A stretch of DNA of 64,000 bases from Xylogone sp. PMI_703 (lineage: Eukaryota; Ascomycota; Leotiomycetes), in NCBI GenBank assembly GCA_021399445.1, contig JAJTUQ010000004.1, forward strand, positions 6,696,001 through 6,760,000, given 5' to 3'. The notes below the pieces were generated by a model. That model did no database searches. It worked only from the letters and a program-made list of their open reading frames with translations, and was not told the DNA's origin. Below, in pieces: positions 43,181-54,482 of the stretch. Position 1 is the stretch's first letter; each line of letters starts with the position of its first letter. The position numbers and the translations under genes were made by a program.

Positions 43181-46056
43181 TCAGAACTGGTGTAGTGAAG
43201 TGGCATAGTTACTCTGCGTTGTAAAATCCCCAGGTGGGTAGAATAGCCCAAATTCCTCTGACCAGGGTTCGAGGTTCGTGTTTAGAGATGTAAGCGCGCC
43301 GTAATATCCTTGATTGAGCTGTGATGCCATCATTGGTGACGTCGCTGTACTGCTCTGATCCATCGTGCTACCTGTCGAGAATGCTGGTGTCTCTACTGTA
43401 GAGTCTGGAATTGAAACCAATTCGTTCGACGCCTGCATAGCACGCCGATATGGTGGTGCCGAACTCATAGATGGAGCACGAGAGGATGTTGCTGGGGATG
43501 GCGATGGTTCTTCACCATAAGGAGTATGCGTGCCATCCACCAGCTGTGAACGCAACTCTTTGATTAATATTGAGTATTTTCGGGCAAAGGCGTTTCGCTG
43601 GCCGCAGAAATCAAGAACACGAGTTGCCGCGTCGATAGCAGATATTTCACGAGATTGATCGTAACCTGCAGGCATAAATCCACTCTTCCCGCCCTGACGA
43701 CGTTTCCAGACGGCGCCGAGAATCATTATGTTCGCAGCATTAATAAGGAAAATTCTTGCAGAGTTAGAGACGACGTAACATATGGTACACATGATTTGAG
43801 TACTTACATAGGCATAAACGATCTTTTCGGTGGTAGTGACACACATAACATTGTTGTAGCACTTGTAATTAGCTTAAAGGCGTAGTCGATACTGAAACAT
43901 GACATACAGTCAGTAAAGCCGGCCACCGTTATTCTCAATGTGATTTGACATAGTTAACGTACCATACTGCCGCATCAGCTGTTACTGCCGAGACAATGGG
44001 GCCTGTGAACCCAACTGGCGACATCCTCGCCTTGACTGCCTTCAGTAATAGAGGTCTTGTAAGTAACATCCAAGCACCAATTAACATAAAATGTAAGTTA
44101 AACTAGATGCGTCTATTAGCGGAAGAGGTTTGAGATTCACGAAGCTATCGTCGTATACTCACAATAGTTTCAGACTGTTCTTTAGCTGCGTTCAAAAACA
44201 CCCCCGAATCGATCGGTTGCCGCAGAGGTTCTGGGAGACTTGCCAGCCATGTCGAGAGCTCGGTCTTGTACTGTCTGCAGACGTTGAGACGAAAGTCATC
44301 TGTGAAATACATATCGCGCAAAATATTCCCTGAGATGATAGATAAACCCGTGACACTATTTTGGAGCAGGTACCGGTCACTGCTAAAATCGAAAGGGCCC
44401 TACATTTTCAAAGATGGTTATGGGAAAAGAAGATCAATATTTGAGATAGTTGTTGCCTTACTTTAAATACGGGGTCATGAGAAATGCTTTCCTTGATGCG
44501 CGGAAGTCGGCCGAGGAAGATGGCCACCCATCTACGAAAGGGCTGTGTTAGTAAAATGATTAAGCGTAAATAGGATGATCGCATTGGAAGACCACTTATA
44601 ACAGATCCAAAATACCAATAGGGACGGAACGAAATGTGAAGGATAAAATCAACTTGAGTTGGAGCTTACCGGTCTAGGGATACTATTGTGAGCCATATTT
44701 GGCGCCATTCTTGGTATTCTTCGTCGGATAGCTCTTTCAGCTGGTTGTGACCCCGGTCTAGGCCGAATCTCTGGGCACCTCGGATGGCAGCATCTGTCAA
44801 AAATGCATACGTTAATCACTTCCAGTCCAATCTTGGTATTTTATTAATTTGTTTTTAACTCCAAAAAAGCTTGGATTTTTTGGAGTTAGGAGGCACCAAT
44901 ATTTACCAAGATATATCCACACGGAATTCCACTTCGAAGGTGGTTGATAAAAACAGAGTAAGAGCATCGCGCGCATCACCCATAGCGTATTTTGAGGATT
45001 CTCCTCGACGGCATCGTCCATGTACTTCACACCGAGTTCGTGATAGGCTACACCATCCCCATCGCCAAATTCGTCGAACTGTATGGCAACAGCAAAGATA
45101 AGGAACATCTGGCAGAACCAGGACACGGAGACTTGTTCAGGATGGTCGTACATCAACCCCAGCTGCATGAGTGCCTCATCCCTGCTACAGACATAGAAAA
45201 CAGAGTTCTGATAGTCGAAAAAGAGATCTAGCATTCGCTGTGCCGAATTCCGCGGAGGAAGTGAGTCTCTAAGGATCTTGCGGGCTTGTTCGGCGTTATT
45301 CTCGAGGGCTAGGTCCTTCATCTGATCTGCGGGCGGCGTGTTGGCACTCGCTTGGGAGGAGGATCCCGTCTGGCGGCCAGACATCTGGGCCTCCTCTTCC
45401 ACCAGGGCGGCCACGTCGCGGTAGAAGGAAGGTAGGCCTGCATTGCTGAGCTGCGAACGGTTATAGGCGGACTCCTGAATTGAAGGATGGCGATTGACAT
45501 CAAGATTAAGGCTGCGGACCTGCACGAATCAGCAAACATAGGCAGGACAAGGAAGGGCTTGCAGCAATGGGAAATTTTTTGGTGTTCCTCGGGAATTTTT
45601 TTATCTTACAATGTCTCCAAAGATCTGAGAGTATAGGCGGGCGTATTCAGCACTTGAAAGGGAAGGTGGAAGATCTGCCCGCGTCCTATTGCAGGTATAT
45701 GTCGAGGTTAGTCGTTGGTCTTAGGAAGTAGGGTAAAGGATAGCGTAAAGGGTAAGCAGCAAAGAGAGCAAGGAGAGGAACAATGGCAAGAGATAGACGG
45801 ACAGTGGTATAGGGAGAGGTAGCTGTTCTTGCTGAGGTCCAGCACTGGAACTAGCACCGATAATGGAGTTAGATGAAGACAGATCGAGAGCGCGCATGCG
45901 CTTGCTGGTGCTGTAAGAGCACTCAATGCCCCTCAGCTCGCAGTTGTGGCACTGGGGCTGGGCGCCATTGCACTTCTGATGCCTCGACTTGCAGGTATCG
46001 CAGGTCAGGGTGCTCCTAGGGGGCTTCCTCACGCGATAGCTGCTGGTCGATGACAT
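43181..46056 (-). CDS. Zn2Cys6 transcription factor, multi-exon
   Basis: The ATG at 46056 starts MSSTSSYRVRKPPRS, followed by the zinc cluster CDTCKSRHQKCNGAQPQCHNCELRGIEC. The gene has many introns. Coding blocks are recognisable at 46056 to about 45840; about 45684 to 45610 (RADLPPSLSSAEYARLYSQI); 45525-44907; 44793-44670 (DAAIRGAQRFGLDRG); 44531-44462 (WVAIFLGRLPRIKE); about 44335-44162; about 44090-43965; and about 43760-43181. The middle part is the fungal-specific regulatory domain (SVSWFCQMFLIFAVAIQFDEFG; LWVMRAMLLLCFYQPPSKWN). The C-terminus is Ser/Thr/Pro-rich and ends SNYATSLHQF. Exon 1's end and two late junctions are unresolved. The protein should be a nuclear regulator; its regulon is unknown. 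The next gene, at 47990, is divergent. Confidence 0.82.
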
Positions 46057-47989
46057 GATTCTGGGTTGAGGAGCGCATCGATGAGGAGGAGCAAGGGACA
46101 AGTCGTATCTCTGCGCCGATGCTGAGGATTCGAGTGTTGGTGCGTTCCAGAATCCCGAGGACTGGAGGTTTGGGTTTCCCCGGGCGCCGGGAGTGGCTCT
46201 AGGCGAGCGAGGTCACGTGTGGGTACATTGGCTGCACCCGTTCCAGTCATCATGACGATATAACAGTGACCAAGCTATCGTAGTTACGCTACTAATTACC
46301 TCCTTGTTTTCTTGTTGGATGGTACAGGATGCAGTATATCACTTTGGAATGATGAAACAGTAACAATATCGATCCCCATGCGGCTGCTTGACACATAGAT
46401 CTAGGGTTCTCCCAGCGTACCTGTTGTTACCCTGCATCTGCGCCTTGGGGGCTAGCTGTACGTTTAATAAGGCTGCAGCGGTAACTCCCCCTGTGAGCCT
46501 TAATGCTGTCCCCGTATCGAGCCATATGGAGCCATTTTCAGCTTTCATCAGGGTCAAGATCAAGGCCCAATAATTGAGCCAGCTAATTACCGCTCTTACT
46601 GGACAAGTCGAGTAACCCTAACACAGGGCCAGGGATGGTGATATATTGGGCTCTCTTTGGATTGGAAATTTTCTGTCCCGTGGAAGGTTGAATGGCTCCA
46701 CTGGTCAGTCAATCTCACGCCCTGCTTGCGAACGGGCCGCTCGATCGACCATGACCCCTTCGATTATCCCGCTTTTAGCTTTAGAATAGGAGTATCCCAA
46801 ATTCTTGATCTGGCCAGTCTGTCCGAGCTGCCGGTTTCAGTCCAGTGAAGTGTTGGAGAACGGCAGGCCTCACAGTCTAGATTACCCTACGGACATAGCT
46901 CCGCTCTGTACACAGACGTTGCATACTGCATATATGTATATAAATAACGTCCCTATAGACATGAAGGAGATAAAGAACAGCAAATCAGGTTGAACCAGGT
47001 CAGAATGAAAGCAGAAAGAGATCTACAATACCACACCCGCGGATATAGTTACCATCAGCATCCAGCTCACAACTGACTAGAGAGCATGAAGCCGTAAGAC
47101 ACAAGGCTGACTACAGAATTTGAGGACAGAGAGTCGTAGACGTGATTTAGGGTTTCTATGCCCAAAATTGTATCATGTATGACGAATGTGCGAGTCACTC
47201 ATTCCAAAAAAGAGCTGTAACATGTGCTGGCGATGCTGACGCCGCCTCTTTTGCGTGCCCAAAGAAAGTCTGCTCCTCACGCTCGCCGCGGTGTTGCCAT
47301 TTTCGAAGCTCACTTGCAGCGATGTGGAAATTCCTCACCGCAAGAGACCCAGCATCATCAGCATGGAGCTCCCGTGTTTTCAGGAAACCTGAATTGAAGA
47401 TGGATGGAAATCACAGCTGACTGGACGACCGCTCATCAAGTGTTTGCGCGGAATGCGTGGACCCAAGCCAGCCATGAGCTGTCGGCGATAATAGGGGATC
47501 AGTAGATTACTGCCCTAAGTAGAGCACACGTTCAGCCTTCTGGTGACGAACTGAGCGGCCGTTGGGGAGAGCGGGTCGCCAGCCAATCAACAGCCACGTT
47601 CGGAGTCAAACCCTCGGAGCCACACCACAATTCCCTCGGAGTCTAAAGGGCGCGCTTTCAACGTTCATCGCTATAATTGTACGGGTATGGCATGAACTGC
47701 TTTTTTTTCTTGCCTTTGCGCTGGCTGCTTTCTTTTGCTGCTTCCCGTGGTAGAGGGCGCTCAGCACGTGACGAAGAGCGACCGGACCACTCAGAAACGT
47801 TTCGGACCTAGTACGCTTTGGGCAGTGCGGGAGCGCCTTTTTTTCCTTTGGGCAAGAGCGCTGGGAGATAGAAGGGCGTTGTGCGAGTGTGTGAGTTGGA
47901 TGCGTGGTGCCATCTCCAACATCTTCTCGTGCTGCAGTCTGGAAAGCCGTCATTCAGATAAGAAGGGGAGACATGTGCCTGAGAGAGAC
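46057..47989. other. Long divergent intergenic region (1.9 kb)
   Basis: No supported gene. It lies between two divergent starts and should carry both promoters. CACGTG boxes are at about 46214 and 47764. Confidence 0.55.
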
Positions 47990-49495
47990 ATGGCTACTCC
48001 TCAACCAGCAAAAGAGAATATAGTTATCGTAGGTATGTACTGTCGTACCCCTCCACTCTACTTGGGTGTACCTCTTGGTGCTTGGTAGTTGTTGACTTGA
48101 GCCTGTGTCTTGTGTGTACCTGTAGGTGGAGGTATCATCGGCTGCACCACCGCGTATTATTTGACCCGGCATCCTCAATATGATGCCTCACGGTACTCGA
48201 TCACGGTTCTAGAGGCGGCGAGAATTGCGAATGGTGCCTCGAGCAAGGCTGGCGGGCTCGTGGCATCATGGGCCTCACCTGACAACATGGCGGCCCTCAG
48301 CTTCGATCTTCACAGCGACCTGGCTGACGAGCACAACGGCCCCGAGCTTTGGGGATATCGACGGGTCCGATGCGGACAACTAACAGCTCAGGGGCAGGTG
48401 CCCGAACAGCCACGCCGGCCTGACCCAGCAGCTGTGGCAGCAGCGGCAGCGGAAGGTTTGGATGGACAGATTGACGGGACGGCCGCAAAGGGCGAGGACC
48501 ACTGGAACCAGACGGAGAGCAACGCCAACATCCAGCTGGGGAAGTGGTGGATACGGGAACAGATGGAGACGTCAGTATTGCCGGGAGACCTCGACTGGTT
48601 TAAGCCTGACAGCGCCCAGGCGTACGAAGAATTTGCGGATACCAGCTCCACTGCGCAGGTCCAACCTCTGCAGTTCACCACCGCCATGATGGGCCTGGCT
48701 GAGCAAGCTGGAGCACGCATCGTCCTGGGCACCGTCGAGCATATCGATTGTGGATCCCGAGATAATGCGTTACTTGGTGAGGTGTCGACACCGCTAGGCT
48801 CCTGTCACGACTGGACTCAGAGTAAAGTCACTTCGGTTACCTACAATGACCGAGCAACATCCGAGAAACGCACCATCTCAGCCAATATTGTGATTTTAGC
48901 GGCTGGCCCTTGGACTCCAACGCTGATGCCCCGTCTACGAATGTCTCCTTTACGAGCTCACAGTATATCGATCAAGGTTGAGCGACCAATCTCAGCCTAC
49001 TGCCTATTCACCGAAATCACCTTCCGACAGCCCTCTCCCGGAGGAACTCGACAGGCCAGCCTCAGGAAATCTTATGCAAAAACTGTCTCTCCAGAGATCT
49101 ATGCTCGGCCTAACAATGAGGTTTATATCTGCAGCCAGGGTGACATGACTGTGCCGCTACCAGCTCCTACAGAGACTGTTGCTGTATCAGCCCAGAGCTG
49201 CCAGGAAATCATCGACGCTGCCTCTAGTGTTTCTAGGGAGCTTGCTAGTGGCGTTGTTACGGCGAGAAGAGCATGCTATCTACCGACCATCGAAGCAGGC
49301 GTTACTCGTGACCCCCTGGTTGGCTACACAGGATTAGATGGGCTACTCTTAGCTACTGGTCACTCTTGTTGGGGTATTCTCAATGCGCCTGCCACCGGTA
49401 AGATCCTTAGTGAACTTATTTTCGATGGGAAGATCACTAGTATGGATGCGGGAAATCTAGATCCCAGAAAGGTGCTGGGAGCGTGGCCGGCGTAG
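47990..49495 (+). CDS. FAD-dependent oxidoreductase, TDA3-like (470 aa)
   Basis: Two exons, 47990-48032 and 48126-49495 (intron GTATGT...CTGTAG, 93 bp), give 470 aa. The intron splits the dinucleotide-binding motif: IVIVG joins GGIIGCTTAYYL to give VGGGIIG. The rest matches the DAO (glycine oxidase-like) fold: GASSKAGGLVASW near the N-terminus, NIVILAAGPWTPTL mid-protein and GYTGLDGLLLATGHSCWGILNAPATG at the C-terminus, which closes the FAD site. The Ala/Gly-rich stretch at residues ~110-125 is probably a loop. Yeast Tda3 is the nearest named relative I recognise; its substrate is not firmly known and it is linked to endosomal trafficking. Confidence 0.85.
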
Positions 49496-51314
49496 AAGAG
49501 ACAAGATTTATGGAGACAAACTTGAGGATCCTCGCATATATCATTTAGATTTCTGAGCAAAAGCTCTACACTTAACCTCTTATTCCCTTTTTCCGCCAGA
49601 CAATACCTTCACACAAGAGCACAAGCACATCTTTAGATTTGCATGTATGCCTTTGCTTGTTTTCTTTGGTATAACAACCCCCTTGCTGCATTTGCACCGC
49701 GTCTTTGGTATACTGTCTTTATTATTTTTAATACCTAGATGTCTAAATATAGCGAAAACATCCTTTTGCTATCACGAGGTTAAAAAAGGGTCTAGTAATG
49801 GTAAAAGGCACAAAGCGGAGCAAAGTTGGAAGAGACAGAGCATAAGTGGCTAATACCCGCTGATCATGCTCAGCTGAGGAAAGGAACTGTGCGTTGGGAG
49901 AACTGGAAGCCATATTTATGAGAGTAGGCTCCGGGAAAGTTAGAATAAGCATGACGAGGGCAGTGAAAATGGGAATGGGAAGGCGATTAAAGACGTTACA
50001 GTCTGGCTGGCCATATGAAAACAGCAACATCTACACAGTATAACTTTCTTCAATCCAACACCAGTTTATGAAAGTGATTATGAGTTGCGTGATCGGTGTT
50101 CCCTTACAAACGAGGCAACTGGGGTGATCGATTGCTGGCTCAGTGCAACCCTGGGAATGTATTCCAATACACTTCCTCTGCCATAATAGATTTCTATTCT
50201 TAAGTAGTACAACGAAGCAAAACAAGTATCTCCGTAATTGGATATAAAACCATCAGCGCCCATCTTCGTGATTGTTCGACGTGAGAATTTACCCAACGTA
50301 AACGCTGAGCCTAAAGATTTTCGCTCAAGCCCGATGTCCCGAGGTTGATGGAAGCTTTCCCTCCTTAGCATAGGATAAAGGGGTACAACTCGTAACGAGT
50401 ATCTGCCCCTGAACCCGGAAAAATATGGCGTGATTTTCGGAATAGGTTTGGATTTGTAACAGTAGTATAGAGTACCAAAATTACTCATCACAGAGGCAAG
50501 TCAACTGCAAAGATCCTGTATTTATATTTTCAGATATATTGAATAATACTGCATATAAGATACTATAAGTATCTTAGGTAACTGCGGTTCTTTGTCTAGG
50601 ACTGATCGATCACCAATTAGAGTTCAAATTCCCCGTAATAAAATGTAATCATCATAAATATCGAGTACTTCACTGCGTTTATATATCTTCGGTTTCAAAG
50701 CACTTTAACTCTTGGAGCTGCACAAAGTGCTGCTATTATATCAAGGACCATTAATATTATACGGCATTGGCTAGTAAAGTTAGAAGTTTTACATGCGACT
50801 CGTAAATAATAGCCCACGTCCAGTGAGTGTACGGATTTGCTTGCAACCACGTGGTTTACCCCTTCCTCTGATAGCTCCCCACTCCTGCGAATAAAAAGGC
50901 GATAGATCAAAGAGTAGCTACCCCAACTTATGCATCACCATGGTGCATCAACGTTTATAGATTTAAAGTTGGCCAAGAGAATGGCGTTCTAGGTGGATAT
51001 TTTCTGGGGTAGTATAACCCCGCATTCTACTAACAGCGGAAAGTGGTTCCCGTTGGAGTAATGCTAGCAATGTGAATCTCGAAAGTCTAGATCCTTCAGA
51101 TATAAGAACATGGATCGCAGGGTTCTGGAGAGTGCATAGCTAGGGATAATATTAAATGGCAATTTCATCTTGACGGAGATGCCCCCTTCGAATCTTTGAT
51201 CCAGTTTTTCGAATTACGAATTGTATCTGTTTCATAATCTATATATCTACCTTTGAAAATACCCTCAATAATAATACCAACCTTGACCTCAGCGGTTGAG
51301 AATCTAGACAAAAC
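49496..51314. other. Intergenic (1.8 kb)
   Basis: No supported gene; short ORFs on both strands lack recognisable features. Composition is moderately AT-rich in 50500-50780. It holds the TDA3-like terminator and the MFS promoter. Confidence 0.55.
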
Positions 51315-53078
51315 ATGTCCATCGACGACATCAAAGATGAGATTCACCATGCCGAACACATCGTCGACGCCGTCTCCAAGGAACCCTACCAACCTCTCAA
51401 CGAGGAGGAACTTAAGCGCGAACGCGCAGTTGTCTGGAAACTCGACCTCTACATCGCTCCTCTCATCTTCCTATTGCAGTTCGTCTCCAACATCGACAAA
51501 GGAAATATCGGCTTTGCCGCTACCCAAGGCTTGACGGCGGATATCCACTTAAAGGGCAATGAGCTAAACGCTGCTGTTTCCGTGTTTTATGTTCTGTATA
51601 TATGTGTAGAGATTCCTGCTGCGCTTATGGTCAAGAGGGTGGGATTCCATAGATTTGTGCCGTGCATTGTGGGTATATGGGGCCTAGTGTGTATGTGCAC
51701 TGGCTTTGTCAAGAGCTATGGGGGGTTGATGGTTGCACGGTTGTTTCTGGGTGCTGCGGAGGGGTGTTTGTTTCCTAGCCTAAGTATCTTTTTATTGAAC
51801 TGGTACCGTAGGGAGGAGATGGGTGTGAGGATCTTTTTGCTATTTGGTATGAGAAATATCCTTGCTCTGATTTTTGGAACTGCCCATTATATTTCATTCT
51901 CACTTGCCTCTATTTCTCTTGGTTTTAGATACGGAATTGTGCTGATCCCCCTGGTTTAGGCGCTCCAGCTGTGGCAGGCGCATTTGGTGGCCTTCTAGCA
52001 TTTGCAATACTTCACATGGATGGCGTTGCTGGATATCCGGGCTGGCGATGGTAGGATGTTATCTTCTCCGTTTCTTGTTAGTCTTGCTGATAACTTGTGC
52101 ATCAAGGTTGTACATCATCGAAGGTCTTATCACCCTCGTGGTTGCATTTGCCTGCATCTTCATTATCCCGAAGTCGTATGAGACAGCGTACTTCCTCAAT
52201 GACGATGACAAGAGAATTATGCGCCGCCGCGCAGAGCTTGCGGAGGCATATAGTGGTGGCACAGGCCATTACAAGTGGAAGGATGTGAAATTGGCATTAA
52301 CTGATCCGAAGGTGTTTGTGAGCGGAGTGTGCCAGCATGCCACAATCACCATTCTCTACGGTAAGTCTTCCTGATATATGATTCCAGGGAATATAAGAAG
52401 TTTTTAACAATTATTAATTATCTGATGATAGGTTTTGGAACATTCCTACCTGTGATTATTAAGAGCGGGCTGGGCTACTCTACCGTACAGGCGCAGTATT
52501 TGACCATCCCAGGTGTGTTTTCCGTAGCTATTTCTCTTCAATAGTTGCTGATCTAATGATTGCTTACAGTTTTCATCTGGGGCACCATTGTGTACTTCAC
52601 TGTTGCCTTACTTTCTGATAAAATATCTACACGTTTCATTCCCATCATGGCTTTGGCACCATTTATGGCAGCTGGATATGGTGTTCTCCTCGCTGATGTT
52701 TCCTCGGGTGTCCACTACTTTGCTACGTTCCTTGTTGCTACAGGCGTATACGTCTGTGCAGGAATCAATTTCTCATGGCTCTCGTCCAACTCGGCTCCAG
52801 ATGGCAAAAGAGCTGCTAGTGTCGGCATACAGCAAGCCATGGCACAGATTGCTGGGGTCGTCTCTGGGCAAATCTACCAGAGCACGCGTGCACCAAGGTA
52901 TACTTTAGGACATGCATATAGTCTTGGGTGTGTTGGCGTAGCTATGGTAGGGTGGTGTGTTTTCCGGTGGATTTTGGGTAGGAGAGAAAGGGCGAAGCAA
53001 GAGATAAGGGATAATAACGAACGTAGCTGGCAGGAAGCATGGGATGATCGGGCACCGGACTTTAAGTATTTGATGTAG
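51315..53078 (+). CDS. MFS transporter, anion:cation symporter (allantoate permease/DAL5-like) family (488 aa)
   Basis: Five exons (51315-51846, 51960-52050, 52107-52360, 52432-52512, 52570-53078) give 488 aa with the frame closing exactly. Family marks are LDLYIAPLIFLLQFVSNIDKGNIGFA in TM1, VEIPAALMVKRVGFHRFVPCIVGIWG, the ARLFLGAAEGCLFPS segment, GAFGGLLAFAILHMDGVAGYPGWRW at TM6, and SNSAPDGKRAASVGIQQA late in the protein. About 12 membrane spans are expected. Members carry organic anions such as allantoate, nicotinate, vitamins or sugar acids across the plasma membrane. A KduD-like dehydrogenase follows on the same strand 442 bp downstream, which favours a sugar-acid substrate; that is inference. 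Confidence 0.9.
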
Positions 53079-53520
53079 AATATGATTATTAGATTATGAG
53101 GATTTTAAATTCCAGTACACCCGAAAATGCGTAGAGCGTTCTGATTTCAACCCAGTCCATTATGAGAGTAAATTTTCAGTATAACTGGGATCTGCATGAG
53201 GCTGTAGTCATATACCTCGGTTGAGATTGCAGATTACATATGAGATATCCAAAAGTAGACTCTGCCTCCTTGGTCTGGATTTGGTGGAAAACGGCCACCA
53301 CTTTGAACAGGTCAGAAGCGTTGAGTGAGCACGAAGGAAAAACCCGAGTGGGGGATTATTAGTTCCAGCCCAAAGTGACTTCCGAAGACGCTGACATATA
53401 AATTGGCCTTAGTTTGTGAATCTCGCATTACCCATCCAAAGATTTTATTAACAGCTCGACCCCTCATTTAGGTCCTGCTGGTACTACGAAGGACAGAATA
53501 TACGTAAAAATTGTGCGGCA
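53079..53520. other. Short intergenic region between transporter and dehydrogenase
   Basis: 442 bp with no gene. It should contain the transporter 3' end and the dehydrogenase promoter. Confidence 0.6.
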
Positions 53521-54482
53521 ATGACGTCTGAGCTTTTCAGTTTGGCTGGCAAAACTGCCATCGTAACGGGAGGGACGCGAGGTATCGGGCAGGCAATTGC
53601 CATAGGCCTCGCCGAAGCAGGCGCGGATATCATCCTCGTTCAAGCAAGTATTCGTATATTACCTGAGGTAGATTTGTTTACTGACGCCCTAGGAAGCGCT
53701 CCACTTCTTCAACTGAAACGAAGGAAGCCGTTGAAGCCCTGAACCGCAAATGTCACACATTCACCTGCGATATGACCGACCGCGCTGCCCTCGCCGAGTT
53801 GATACCTACCATTACCAAAACTCATCGTGTTGACATCCTTATGAACATTGCGGGGATCCTCAAACGCATTCCTGCTGTCGACTACCCCATCGAAGTTTAT
53901 GATGAGATTATGCAAACCAATCTCACTGCCACATTTCAGTTGTGTCAGGCTATCGGCCGTTATTGGATCTCTAACAACATGAAAGGCAAGATTGTGAATA
54001 CGGCCAGTCTCACAACATTCATCGGAAGTGTCAATCTGGTCGCGTATTCTATGAGTAAAGGTGGAATTGGCCAGTTGACTAAGGCGCTGAGCAACGAGTG
54101 GGCAGCAAATGGGATCAATGTGAATGCCATTGCACCTGGGTAGGTGCCCCATCTTTCTTCGTATCCTAAAGCGTTGTGTCTCATTCCACTTGAAATCCGA
54201 GAGCTAATCAGATTTGGCAGATACATCGCCACGGACATGAATATTGACACACGGATAACTGGTGACCCTGCATATCTTAAGTCTCTGACCGATAGAATAC
54301 CTGCTGGCCATTGGGGCAAACCTGAAGATTTTAAGGGGCCAGCTGTCTTTCTCTGCAGCAAGGCCAGTGATTACGTTAGTGGTGACATTCTATTGGTAAG
54401 TTGCCAACTTTGGTTCCTCTCTCGTACAGAGTGCGTTCTAATGTTTGCTGCACAGGTCGATGGAGGGTTTATGGGGAGGTGA
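53521..54482 (+). CDS. Short-chain dehydrogenase, KduD/2-deoxy-D-gluconate 3-dehydrogenase-like (255 aa)
   Basis: Four exons: 53521-53643, 53697-54139, 54221-54395 and 54456-54482, for 255 aa, the usual SDR length. The cofactor motif is TGGTRGIG, the catalytic residues are Ser in NTASLTTF and YSMSK (Tyr, Lys), and NIAGILKR replaces the NAG motif. The C-terminus is VDGGFMGR, as in KduD-type enzymes (commonly VDGGxxAR/GR). The first intron uses an apparent GC-AG donor (GCAAGT at 53644), because only that choice, or a weak GTTCAA donor, keeps the frame into [20 protein letters not shown] sequence. It should oxidise or reduce a sugar-acid hydroxyl with NAD(P). The adjacent MFS gene may bring in the substrate. 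Confidence 0.87.

Noticed and set aside
47735..48088. 117-codon ORF extending upstream of the TDA3-like start
   Set aside because: It is in frame with MATPQPAKENIVIVG, but the upstream part is low-complexity and not family-like; the ATG at 47990 gives the usual N-terminus directly before the FAD motif.
50600..50650. tRNA-like B-box (AGTTCAAATTCC)
   Set aside because: No matching A-box or acceptor stem at tRNA spacing, so no tRNA is called.
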